A stretch of 64,000 bases of DNA, from assembly GCF_000143415.4 (NCBI RefSeq), contig NW_003314368.1:144792-208791 (forward strand), given 5' to 3'. A model generated the notes under the pieces. The model saw only the letters and a list, made by a program, of their open reading frames with translations, was not told the DNA's origin and searched no databases. This document shows positions 1 through 10,002 of this stretch, piece after piece. This DNA comes from Selaginella moellendorffii. Taxonomy: Eukaryota; Streptophyta; Lycopodiopsida; Selaginellales; Selaginellaceae. The translations under genes were made by a program, and so were the position numbers. Each line of letters starts with the position of its first letter. Position 1 is the first letter of the stretch.

Positions 1-93
1 ACGTCTTAACTCTCACACCGGTGAATAATCCATTAAATCACCTTTTCAGGGATCTAATGGTCTCTAGGGTTTAGTCGCGAGTTGTGAATAGGT

Positions 94-1230
94 ATGGCAA
101 AGGAAGAAAAGAAGAAGTCCACACGGAGGTACGCTCCTTACAAAGCCAGGACGTCCAAGAACCGAAGTCATGACATTGTGGAGATCTTGAGCAGGCTGAG
201 GTACGCTCTGGTGTACGAAGATGGCAGAGTCTTGGAGGTCTGGGACATGGAGAGGGATCGCTTTGTCAACTACAAGCTGCCATATCCGTCCCAGATCAAA
301 GGTAATTTGTGTGGAGCCGCGGGTGGAATCCTCTTCTTCAAGGAGCGGACAACTATATCGGCTTGGAATCCGGTGACTGGCTTCACCAAAGAGATCGATC
401 CTCCATCACTGGACGCGGAGTTTCTCGTTATTGCAACGCCTATGTCCCACAGGCTGTGCAAGCTAAACTCGAGCCTCAAGCTCGAGGCAGTGGACGACGC
501 TCCCCCGGCGCAAGAGTGGACGGGGATGTGCTACCTGGGCGATCGATTCAACCACGACTCGGGCATCAGGCTCGAGTGTTCCACACGCCTGATGTACTCC
601 CACGTCCTTGACACTTGCTCTCTGCAAGCGCTGGACGTTTCGAAAGCCCACATTCTGCCAAGAACAATTGGTGTCCCCAGGCCCGTCAAAGGGCGCAGCT
701 TTCATCTCCCTCCCAGCGCCGGGAGCGTCAAGTACCGCTTCTTCCAGCTCGAGCACGACGTTTTCGCGTGTGTTTCCATGGAAAAGCGTTTGCACTTCGA
801 AGGGTGCGTGAGGATCTGGCTCTACACCCCCAACAAGAAAAGAACGAAGTTGGGAACATGTCCGGCTTGCCGTGCTACAAGGATGTCCCAGGGGCGCGTG
901 GATCTGGAGCAGCCTTTCTGCGCTTGCAAGAGCAACGAGAACTGGGAGGATGTATCGAGATTGCCGGACAAGTACGTGCATGGGCTGATGGCGGAGTCGG
1001 GCTCGCAGGGTGGCGGCTGCAGCTGGTTTGCCTTTGGGACGGGTAACGTTGTTTTGGTGGCTTTTGTTTCCACCAGTGGCGATTTGAGTGGTTGCAAGGA
1101 CGTGTTTTGCTTCAAGCTGGCGTCAAGAGATTGGAGTCGTGTGGCCAATCCATTCAAAAGATCTCATGGTGTCAAATGGAACAACATGAGCTCCTGGTGC
1201 CCGAGCTACTATGATCTCGACATGGACTAA
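94..1230 (+). CDS. F-box-associated / kelch-like protein (no F-box seen)
   Basis: Single-exon ORF of 378 residues starting at an ATG with a telobox-like TAGGGTTTA about 25 bp upstream. The basic N-terminus (KEEKKKSTRRY) is followed by strands typical of plant F-box-associated beta-propellers, such as VYEDGRVLEVWDMERD and TISAWNPVTG (around residues 40-95), with aromatic and Gly-rich strands continuing to the C-terminus. I see no N-terminal F-box, so it may be a derived F-box-family protein that lost the Skp1-binding part, or an upstream exon may lie outside the window. A CxxC pair and a CAC motif near residues 255-275 could bind metal, which is unusual for the family. The true F-box gene at 12.2-13.1 kb has a similar propeller layout. 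Function is inferred only at family level: substrate-recognition-type propeller. Confidence 0.6.
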   Translation: MAKEEKKKSTRRYAPYKARTSKNRSHDIVEILSRLRYALVYEDGRVLEVWDMERDRFVNYKLPYPSQIKGNLCGAAGGILFFKERTTISAWNPVTGFTKEIDPPSLDAEFLVIATPMSHRLCKLNSSLKLEAVDDAPPAQEWTGMCYLGDRFNHDSGIRLECSTRLMYSHVLDTCSLQALDVSKAHILPRTIGVPRPVKGRSFHLPPSAGSVKYRFFQLEHDVFACVSMEKRLHFEGCVRIWLYTPNKKRTKLGTCPACRATRMSQGRVDLEQPFCACKSNENWEDVSRLPDKYVHGLMAESGSQGGGCSWFAFGTGNVVLVAFVSTSGDLSGCKDVFCFKLASRDWSRVANPFKRSHGVKWNNMSSWCPSYYDLDMD

Positions 1231-1299
1231 GGGATATAGCATATATCCAGGGACATTCTTGTCTCAGTAACAGCTGTGAAGTTAATAAGAACACAACCA

Positions 1300-2756
1300 A
1301 AGAATACAAGATCTTATCAAAATTCAACACAAGATCTTGCCTTGTTACTCCAGCTAATCAAAGTCAATCGATCGCTGCTCCACTGTCCTCCATTTTGTGA
1401 GAACGGCATCGTCTCCACGATCTTCATCGCTTCTTCCAACCTGATTCCCACGGCCCAGAGAACCGGTATGCTCTGGAGCACTGGATCGATCTCGTACTGA
1501 TCACCACGTTGGTTTTGAGGCGGCCCTTGTCTTCCAACCTTTAAAACTGAGAAAACACGAGCTCGGTGCTTCAACCTGCTAGGAACGCGTATCCGGTCTA
1601 GGAATGGAATCAAATACCTGGTGAGCTTGAGACATGCTTCCACACTTGCCGTAAACATCCACCAGAGAATTTGCAACGATCTCATGGAACAGCGACAGAT
1701 TTCTCCGTGAAGTTTCCGTTCACTTTGCAGCGCTACCAGATTCGCAGAAGCATTGAGAGCAGCCACAAAAGTTCCAGAATCGGGCCGTCACGCTGCACAC
1801 GAGAGAACAAGTTTAGAGCCATCGCGACGTCACCGTTTTCTACATACCCCAACATCAAAGTGTTACCATGCATCCACCATGGTCGAGTACATTTCCACCG
1901 CGCGTTCATCACAAGGAGGTCCAAAGGAAACCCTTGCTCTTCGGCTTTTGAGTGAATGGCAACTCCTTGCTTCAACGAGAACGACATTTCCATCAACATC
2001 CTCGCCCTCCTCTTCCGCCGCCTCCCGCAGGCCTTCAAAGCAGCAACTTAATTCAGAGAAATCGGGATTCAAGAGACAACTTACTTTCGACTTGTTCGGC
2101 ACCATCGTAGTTCCACGGCCTTCATCTCCTGCGGTTTTCAAGCTCCATACCACGAAAAGGTCCGAGCCATAGCCACGCTTCGCCGCTTGCTCTCGAGCTT
2201 GAGGGTCTTCCCTTGCCTTCTTCTTTTCCGAGGGACAAGTGCATCGTTCTAGCATCTGACGAGCAGATCAAACCATGCTCAACGTTCCACATCACAACAT
2301 CATCGTGGACAGAAGTCCTCTCGAACAGCCTGCGACCATCCATGTAGTATCGAGGTCCTGACAAAACAGTTCGTGTCACCGCAGCCTCAACATGAACAAA
2401 CATACCTTTCGAGCTTGTCCGAGCAGTGCCTTTGCATGGATGTCTAGTCCCGTCCCTTAAAGCATCCGCTACGAAATCTCCTCAAACGGCTCCATTCTGT
2501 CAAAAACCATTCGAGCATCAGTCATCGCCGAAATGAGCTCGAGAACGATTCCCCAACAGCAAGGCATTCCACACGACGACGTCGAAATTCTGGACCGATC
2601 GAGCGATTGATAGGGATTTGGGAAGGAGGAGAGCGTTCCTGTAGCGGAGGGGAGATTATCTTGTCGCGGAGCTTCAGCGAGGACTTGCTAGTCAGAGAAT
2701 TCCACACCCGAGCTTGTCCTACCGCATTGCTTCAATGCGCTCGCCATGATCCTCCC
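1300..2756 (-). pseudogene. Decayed PPR gene, paralogue of the 14.7-kb PPR gene
   Basis: Read on the minus strand, this stretch matches the intact PPR gene at 14731-17424 from its start codon region (near 2750, 'gcgctcgccatgatcc') to its C-terminus (near 1320). Recognisable pieces are ALNASANLVALQSERKL, YEIDPVL and EEAMKIVETMPFS, each in different frames. The span is about 1.45 kb against 2.7 kb for the intact gene, so whole PPR repeats are missing, and stops and frameshifts interrupt every frame. No intact ORF longer than about 150 residues remains. The telobox-like 'aaccctag' that precedes the intact PPR gene is also preserved just beyond 2756. It is therefore a copy that included promoter sequence (DNA-level duplication), not a processed copy. 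Confidence 0.85.
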
Positions 2757-3547
2757 TTGAGTAAAGAACCCTAGAAATCTTTTAAATATGGAAGTCCAAG
2801 GAATCGAACTCCGCCTGAGGTTTAAAGTTCCCCCCTTCTTCTCTTCTCTTCAATCTGGCATTCCTCCGGGGGCAAATTCTAGGGCGCGACGATCGTTCCG
2901 GTTGAGCTTTCTCGCCCAGGCAGGTGCACTCCTGCCTAATATTCTCGCTTTCTCTAGCTTTCTCGCCATTCTTGCTCGATCTTATTGTGCGAGCGATGAT
3001 CTTGTTTGTTCTTCGCGATTGCAGTGCCACAGCAGAGCCAGACAACCATCGCGATCTGGTTTGTTGTCGGATCGTGCCAGGCAAGTAGAATTTCTCGTTC
3101 TTGCTCGATATTTTGATCGATGATCTTGTTCTTGCGCTTCCAGTACCGGCCAGTGCCACACCGGAGCCAGACATCGATATTTCAATCTTATGTGCGACCG
3201 ATGATCTTGTTCTTGTGGAATCACAGCGGAGCCAGACATCCATCGCGATCTGGTTCATCGTCGCATTCGCATCGTGCCAGGCAAGTGGAATTTCTCGCTC
3301 TCTTCATTCATGTGCGATTGTCGACCAATGATCTTGTTCTTGCGCTTCTGTGCGATTCTAGTGCCACGGCGGAGCCGGACATTGGACATCAACCATCGCG
3401 ATCTGGTTCGTCTTTGCATCGTGCCAGGCAAGTAGAATTTCTCCATTCTTGCGAGCTGATATTCGTTCTTATTCGCGACCGATGATCTTGTTCTTGCGCT
3501 TCTACGTGATTCTAGTGCCACAGCAGAGCTGGACATCGGGCATCAAC

Positions 3548-3892
3548 CTTAACAGGCTGTGGCTCGCCTATTAACTTGATCCAACCATTGGCAGTTATCG
3601 GATCGAATCAGGTTTTTTGCGAGAACATGGCTGACAACTGCCAGGTTCTCCAGAACCCAGCTGCCAGCTGCCAGGTTCTGGAGAACCAGGTTACCAGCTG
3701 CCAATTCTGGAGAACCCTCTCATCCTTGAATAACATTCTTCCACATGTCCGTTAACAGTCTCACCACAGCCTGTTAAGGCTGTTCCCGGGCATGGGCTCG
3801 CTCGTTCCCTCCAGAACGTGCTCGCCGGGCTAACACCCGGCTCGCCCGTTCTAGGTGGGAATGTGCTTGCCCTACCCAGGAACTGCCTCATC
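3548..3892 (+). mobile_element. Composite MITE-like insertion, left copy
   Basis: A 345-bp insert in the satellite made of two abutting foldback units. The first, 3548-3778 (about 231 bp), has perfect 15-bp terminal inverted repeats, CTTAACAGGCTGTGG at the left and its complement at the right. The second, about 3777-3892, is a near-palindromic hairpin whose two halves (about 53 bp each, 'ggctgttcccggg..' and '..cccaggaactgcc') pair around a short centre. The satellite reads 'catcaacc' before and 'agatctggtt' after, so the insert sits inside one satellite unit. No coding capacity. The internal 'ccaggttctccagaacc..' motif repeated three times is itself an inverted short repeat. Confidence 0.7.
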
Positions 3893-4422
3893 AAGATCTG
3901 GTTCGTCTTTGCATTGTGCCAGGCAAGTAGAATTTCTCCATTCTTGCAAGCCGATATTTGTTCTTATTCGCGAGTGATGATCTTGTTCTTGCGCTTCTGC
4001 GCGATTCCAGTTCCACAGCGGACATCAACAACCGCGATCTGGTTCGTCTTTGCATCGTGCCAGGCAAGCAGAATTTCTCCATTCTTGCAAGTCGATATTC
4101 GTTCTTAGGTGACTGATGATCTTGTTCTTGCGCTTCTGTGCGATTCTAGTGCCACAGCGGAGCCAGACATCAGACACCAACCACCGCGATCTGGTTCATC
4201 TTTGCATCGTGCCAGGCAAATAGAATTTGTCCATTCTTGCGAATCGATATTCGTTCTTATTTGCGAGTGATGATCTTGTTCTTGCGCTTCTGCGTGATTC
4301 CAGTTCCACAGTGAAGCCTGACAGCGGCCATCAACCATTGTGATCTGGTTTGTCTTTGCATCGTGCCAGGCAAGTAGAATTTCTCCATTCTTGGAGTCAA
4401 TATTTCATTCTTATTCACGAGC

Positions 4423-4743
4423 GATGAGGCAGTTCCCGGGTAGGGTGAGCACGTTCCCGCCCAGAACGGGCGAGCCGGGCATTAGCCTGGCGAGCGCATT
4501 CTGGAGGAACCAGTGAGCCCGTGCCCGGGAATGACTTTAACGGGCTATGGCGAGACTGTTAATGGGGAAGAATGTTATTCAAGGATGAGAGGGTTCTCCA
4601 GAATTGGCAGCTGGTAGCTTGGTTCTCCAGAACCTAGCAGCTGGCAGCTGTGTTCTGGAGAACCTGGCAATTGTCAGCCACGTTCTCGCAGAGAACCTAA
4701 CTCTATCCGGATTAAGTTAACAGGTGAGCCACAGCCCGTTAAG
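4423..4743 (-). mobile_element. Composite MITE-like insertion, right (inverted) copy
   Basis: This 321-bp segment is the reverse complement of the insert at 3548-3892, including both foldback units in the same order. It differs by small indels; for example the larger unit is about 209 bp here, 4535-4743. The two copies flank about 530 bp of satellite. They therefore form a long inverted repeat that could extrude as a large hairpin. Confidence 0.7.
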
Positions 4744-5362
4744 ATCGCTTTTGAGCAATTCCAGTGCCATAGCGGAGCCGGACATCGAGATCCACTAGCG
4801 CGATCTGGTTCGTTGTCACATTGTGCCAGGCAAGTGAAGGTTTCCCTCTCTCGCCATCTTTAGTTCTTATTGTGCGAGCAATGGCACTTCTGTCAGATTT
4901 CAGTGCCACAGCAGAGCCGATCAACCATCGCAATATCTGGTTCTCACTCCGTCAGCTCATCATGCCAGGCAAGTAGATTTCTTGCGCTCTCTATTCTCTT
5001 TCTTATCGTGCAAGCGATGATCTTGTTCTTGCGATTTCAGTGCCACAACGGAGAGCCTGACATCGAACATCAACCAACGCGATCTGGTTCTCACACCGTC
5101 GTTGGTTCGTGCCAGGCAAGTAAACTTTCTCGCTCCCTCCATTCTTGCGATATTTCGTTCTTATTTGCACGTTTCCAGTGCCACTGCTATACGAGCGATC
5201 TTGTTGGTGTGCTTATTTGCAATTCCAGAGAGCCTGACATCAAACATCAACCATCGTGATCTAGTCAACTATCATCGTATAGTCACAACACAGGCAAGTA
5301 AAATTTCCTGGCAGGATCATTCTTTTTATCTAGATTCATCTCTCACTTCTGCTTAGAACAGA

Positions 5363-5975
5363 ATGGATCTCATGTTACTACCAGACAAACCAGAACTTCC
5401 TTACACAGTTTGGCGACCAACAAAAATATCTGACCACCATAAAAAATGTAAAGTGGTGCTTCTCATAAAAGAAATCATAATGAAACTCTTCCATTGGAGT
5501 GGTTTTGTCTTAAAACCAGAAGCCCACACTATGGAAACCAAGGCGTGGCTTTTTAATAGCAGGTATTAACATGGTTTCTTTGGCTCCAAAACTAACATTT
5601 GAATTGTAGGCTTTATCCCATGCTATGCAAGCTTGTCTTTGCAAAACGAAGCAAAAGCTACCTCGACTGCTCTCCAGGCTTTTGGAGCATTGCTCTACAC
5701 ACAATTCCAGGCTCTCCTTTTGTTGAGCTATTCACAAAAATCCCATGGTGAGTTTTTACTCTTTCTGTTTCTTTTATCATAGGGATTGACTTTCCATTCC
5801 AGGATACTGTTGGGAGGCTTTCCAAGTCTTGTCCCACTCCGAGCAGAGTACGCTTTCTTTTGGGTGGCCATACGAATGGCTGGAGTCTCTGGTTTTTCCG
5901 CAAATTGTTCCCGTTTCAAGAGATCAACTATTAAAAGCTCAATGAAGAGAAGAGGTACGTTCATGGCTGTGTGAA
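5363..5975 (+). other. Unidentified exon cluster, possibly a gene fragment
   Basis: Three stretches join by good splice signals. The first runs from an ATG at 5363 to about 5562 (donor 'agcaggtatt'), the second is about 5610-5747 (acceptor 'gaattgtag', donor 'catggtgagt'), and the third starts near 5801 (acceptor 'attccag'). The middle exon reads SKSYLDCSPGFWSIALHTIP and continues FVELFTKIPW. The third exon is open in two frames (WILLGGFPSLVPLR or GGHTNGWSLWFF), so I cannot fix the phase. I do not recognise a family. The clean splice sites and amino-acid composition suggest real or recently real coding sequence rather than noise. A continuation through 6000 to the region upstream of the FIS1 remnant is possible but unsupported. 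Confidence 0.3.
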
Positions 5976-6104
5976 GTCAATTACAATTTCTCTTACAGGA
6001 AGAGTGACTGAACTGTTGCCAAACGTCGAAATTGAGTGAGATCGAATTCCATTTTTTTTATATCCCGTGGCTTTCGGCGGAGAATTGTTCTTGTGTTCGT
6101 CCGG

Positions 6105-6575
6105 CCTTGTCAGAACTTATCGAGTCCCACGGCTGCTGAGGAAGATGCAAAAATTAACTTCTCTGAAAGCCAACCTTTTGCAATCTTGTTTTCTATCAGA
6201 GACCTCAATATCAAAGCTTGGAGCAATCGAATCTGCGAAGAAGGATAGCTTTCAGTCGAGCGAAGAGAATTAAACAACTTGCGAGCAGGAAAACGAGAGA
6301 GTTTGCGATCGTACCTCGAGAGCTTGCTCGATCAATCGCCGGCTCTTGACGTAGTCGCCATTCCTGTAGTGGCCAAAAGCCACTGAGTAGAGAATCCCTC
6401 GCGTTTGGAGCGGTCAGCCTTCTTATCAAACGCAGCTATTTGTAAATTCTCTCGAGCTAAATTCTTGCTAGAAATCCAACCAAAGGCGAGAAAGAATATC
6501 ACAGACCTTCCAGCATCTCAATGCACGACCGCCCAGGCGAGGCGCATAACTCCGTCCTTGGCGACCTCACCGCTG
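6105..6575 (-). pseudogene. FIS1: Mitochondrial fission 1 (FIS1) pseudogene
   Basis: On the minus strand, pieces of the FIS1 tetratricopeptide-like bundle appear in order: VMRLAWAVVH (near 6550), IEMLEG (near 6510), PLQTRGILYSVAFGHYRNGDY followed by VKSRRLIEQALE (about 6395-6320), then after an apparent intron QALILRSLIENKIAKGW (about 6215-6165) and a hydrophobic tail with AAVGLDKF. FIS1 is the tail-anchored outer-membrane adaptor for dynamin in mitochondrial and peroxisomal fission. Here the segment between VVH and IEMLE is deleted with a frame change. A second short deletion sits at the exon junction, where IAP and QALIL lie in different frames. No start region is seen. A true FIS1 gene must exist elsewhere. 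Confidence 0.75.
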
Positions 6576-6599
6576 AAAATCGTTGCTCTCCCTGGTAAA

Positions 6600-7587
6600 A
6601 AGTCCTAGGGTTCTCAAAAAAAAACGCCAACGTAAATGCATTATTCCTATTTCTGGTTTAAATAAATCAGAAAAAGGCTAAACTTCCAAGTGCTAATTTG
6701 GAACTTGTCTTACAAATTACCCCCTCCCTAATTTTACTTTTGGAGATTGATTTCAAATCATATAGAGCTAGATCTAAGCATATGGGCGTCATTCCCTTGG
6801 GGGTCATTCAGGAGCTCTAGCAATTCGAATTCTCCTGCCTTATATATCTTAGGGTTTCAAAAAGGATGCTGGAAAACCCGGGAGAATTTAAATTTGTATT
6901 TAGTTTAGAAAATACAATTTCAAAACCCGAGAAAAAGAGGAAACGTTTGAATGGGATAATCTTGGGGCGTGTATAAAACCAACCAATTCGTGAGGTGCAC
7001 TCAAAGACTGGGCTCTTTGATGGGAGCCATGGCCACTGGCCATGACCGTACGGAGCACGTACGAACCCGAGCCTGGCCCAGGCCCGGCAGCGGTTTTGCG
7101 GTTTTGTTAATCTTGGGCGAGCGGTTAAGTCAAAAAAGGATGGTTTTTACCCTCGAATTCTTATCGCGGGAATATCTCGGCCGTCGGATCGCCTCCGTAC
7201 GGCACGCCGACGGACGTGATCATCCGGGGGTGACCGGCAGTTGCCGGTGGTGTACCTCATCTCCCCGTATCTCTCATTTTCCGGTAGACCCTATACCCTA
7301 TGTTTTTTGTGTGTTCTTCGATGTTGCGAGGTTTTTCTTCTCCGCAGTGATCTCCCCCTCGCTTCTTCTTCCAAGATCTTCGACGAGGCGGCGTAATTTC
7401 GCGGGCGCGATCCTGTTGCGTGCGCGATCTGTTCACGCCCCAATTCGCCCAGATTCGGGCAGAGGTTTATGGTTTACCGGGGGTTCTGCCAATGATACAG
7501 TATCGAGGCGCGGCAATTGGAGCAAGATCTGCGCTGCCGGCAGCCGATTGATCCCAGCTTCCCCTGGAATGTGAGTATTTTCCTGGA
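6600..7587. other. Intergenic and 5' leader region of the telomere-binding gene
   Basis: 6600-6960 is AT-rich with a telobox-like 'cctagggttctc' at 6603 and no credible gene. 6970-7587 is GC-rich. A reading frame runs through part of it but has no family resemblance, and a consensus donor 'aatgtgagt' lies at 7569, so it is probably promoter plus 5' UTR of the gene starting at 7588. Confidence 0.5.
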
Positions 7588-9540
7588 ATGGATCCACAGA
7601 ATCGAGGCAGTGGGAGCGCTAGGTTATTGGGATACACGAGTAGGCTCGCCAGGCCGCGGTCAATGCGTGCGCGACGAGTGCGCTGTCTCAAGGTTTGTAT
7701 CGTTCTTCCATTTGAGCGGAATTTTCGAAAGAAGAGAGGAAAAATATTTTGCTACTAATTTCGTGGGTTTGTCTTCCAGGAGAAGAGCGGTACGATCCAG
7801 CAAGTGAAGCAGGGTACGGAGTTCTTTGAACTTCTGGCAGCGGTTGCTGGGCAGTTCCTTCAAGATGGAGGCGAACCGGAGCGCGGTGGTGATGGATCCA
7901 AGCCGGCCTCCAAGCATGGTAAGTTTGGAGCATTCTTTCTCTTCTTTTTCGCTTGTGGTCGGTTGTCTTGAGTTGGTTTTTTATCTTATGGTTTTTTCGT
8001 TTTCCTCTTTTGCTTACCTAGGTGGTTCGTTTCGCAAGAGACGGTACTCTTCTTTCTCACACAAAGGATCAAAGAGGACAAAGGCAGCGGACGATCTGGG
8101 GAGCGCGTCGCAGGCATCTCCAAGTATGATGAGCCTCGACTTTGAAGGTTGGTCTAGTCAATATTGTCTCTCCTTTTTACTGTTCTTACTGCTGCCGTAC
8201 TTGCAGCCAAGCCTGGTACCTCCACCCCGACGTTGAGTGGAGCGTCTTCACCTCGGAAAACAGGTAACTCTTCTAACCTTTTACTTTGCTGGAGCGTTAT
8301 TTTAGCTTTCTCATGTCTGTGGTGGTTGGTTGGAGCAGTCAAACTGAGCATCAAGTCATTCACGGTTCCGGAGCTGCTCATTGATATGCCCGAGTCCGCT
8401 ACGGTGGCTAGCCTCAAGGCAAGTTGAAATACCTCTCCGCGTCATGAAATAACCTCGTGCCTGCTGTGCACAGAAAGCGGTTTTGGACGCAACTACTAAT
8501 CTCTTGGGTGGCGGCCTGAAGATCCGTGTGTTCTTGCACGGGAAGAGAGTCCCAGATGAAGAGGCCACGTTAGCCCAAGTTGGTCTTTCCCAGAATGGCA
8601 AGGCTGGATCGCTGGGCTTTATGCTAGAGCCGGCGTCTTCCTCGAGCTGTGAGGGGCCGCTTTTGGCGCTATCTCAGCAGGGATCATGGTAAGGAGAATT
8701 ACAAACGAAATGGTGGCTAAATCGCATGTTTGAACTACAGGTACACAGCCGACGGTAGCTGGGTGGTGGAAGATCAGGAGAAAACGGAAGATAACGCCGA
8801 GCAGAAGCCGGACATTGACGCGAAATGGACTGGTACTCATCTGGTTTTACAGGGCTATAAGAACAAGTTCCAGAGTGTGACTGATGAAAGAACATATAAA
8901 GCACGGTTCGGGGAAACCACATCACCACAGCCGGACATCAAGCAGTGCGAGGCTACCAGTCCATCGCTGATGCGAGCTTTGCCTCTTTCAGAAGCCGAAG
9001 GCCCTGGAGGACTAGTGCAGCGCGCGGCGGACAACTCGCAGGGCTTGGCGCTGGTGTCGCTGCAAAAGCAAATGTCGCTGGAAGGCACGAAGAGAAGGAT
9101 ACGGAGGCCGTTTACGATCGCCGAGGTGGAAGCGCTCGTCTTCGCCGTGGAGAAACTCGGCCTTGGAAGGTATGGGCTTTTCGCTTTTTCTTTTCGTTTT
9201 TTTTATTCCTGTTACTTATCCAACCTCCATGTGTGCCTCGTGTCTCGTGTAGGTGGCGCGACGTGAAGTTATGGGCATTTGATCAAGCAAAGCATCGCAC
9301 TTATGTCGACTTGAAGGTAAAGCATCGGTTTTTTCTTTCTCCCTCGCGCAAAGTCTCATAAACGCTTGCTGGTTCTAACAGGACAAGTGGAAAACTCTCG
9401 TGCACACTGCTCGGATCGCTCCCCACCAACGCAGGGGCGAGCCAGTGCCGGAAGAACTCCTGGAGCGAGTGATCAAAGCACAGGATTACTGGACTGCGAG
9501 GCAGGCCAAGCAACAAGCCGAATCAACCGCGGCAACTTAA
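7588..9540 (+). CDS. TRFL: Telomere repeat-binding protein (TRFL/TRP1 family, Myb plus ubiquitin-like domain)
   Basis: Nine exons give 457 residues: about 7588-7692, 7780-7918, 8022-8147, 8207-8263, 8339-8418, 8474-8688, 8741-9169, 9253-9316, 9382-9540. Exon 2 carries the family's conserved GTEFFELLAAVAGQFLQDGG. Exons 5-6 encode the ubiquitin-like domain (VKLSIKSFTVPELLIDMPE ... LKIRVFLHGKRVPDEEATL). Exons 7-9 encode the C-terminal telobox Myb domain, with RRPFTIAEVEALVFAVEKLG, GRWRDVKLWAF and the hallmark VDLKDKWKTLVHTA, plus the plant C-terminal extension. The family binds double-stranded TTTAGGG repeats in the nucleus. Intron 5 starts with GC rather than GT (AAG|gcaagt). The start at 7588 gives a basic, Arg-rich N-terminus; an upstream start is possible. 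The exon 8/9 junction falls inside the telobox, as in other plant members. Confidence 0.9.
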
Positions 9541-10002
9541 CTTCCACTACCTCGTGAGGTACTGCTGGGCTGTGTACATAGATATATAGATGATCCAACA
9601 CCACCAGGCTAGCAGCTCTTGGAAGTAATACTAGCGTTACCTTAACATCGTCATCGCCATCATCGTCAACACCACCACACAGATCAAAACTCTTCACTCT
9701 CTCGACTCCAACTCTACTCTCAAGCTAAACACCAACGAAAGAAGAAAAAGAAAAAAAACAGGAAGAAGAAGACCATTCTTTTATTTTTATTCTTGTTGTA
9801 TCACCTCTTTAACTCCCCAATTGTTCTGTACATCTATTTGTATAGCAGCAATAAACATCTATACAAAAACAAAACAATAGAAACATCAACATTGTGAAAA
9901 AATGCAAAGAAAAAAAAAATCGTTACTTTAGAAGATCTCTTCTCTACACGCATAAAATATGAGAGTGTTTTACGTACGCGACTGTTCTTCTTGGATGGCT
10001 CT

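Larger units (their letters stand above)
2940..5310. repeat. Tandem satellite, unit about 140-200 bp, about 11 units
   Basis: The landmark 'gccaggcaagt' or a close variant recurs near 3076, 3276, 3423, 3918, 4059, 4211, 4365, 4825, 4964, 5111 and 5289. Each time it is followed by 'agaatttctc..ttcttgcgag..gatattcgttcttatt..gatgatcttgttcttgcgcttc' and a block like 'cagtgccacagcggagccggacatc..catcaaccatcgcgatctggtt'. Where not interrupted, spacing is mostly 139-154 bp, with 177 and 200 bp at the array edges. Many short ORFs run through it in several frames because the unit has few stops, but they share no family resemblance and are not genes. The array is interrupted by MITE-like inserts at 3548-3892 and 4423-4743. 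Confidence 0.85.

Noticed and set aside
2782-5259. Many 60-160 residue ORFs on both strands in the satellite, with recurring residues like SARTRSS and CQASRISRSL
   Set aside because: They are the same repeat translated in different frames; the period explains the recurring residues and no frame is preferred.
6969-7574. 201-residue ORF before the telomere-binding gene
   Set aside because: No family resemblance, contains plant promoter-like GC-rich sequence and overlaps the likely 5' UTR donor at 7569.
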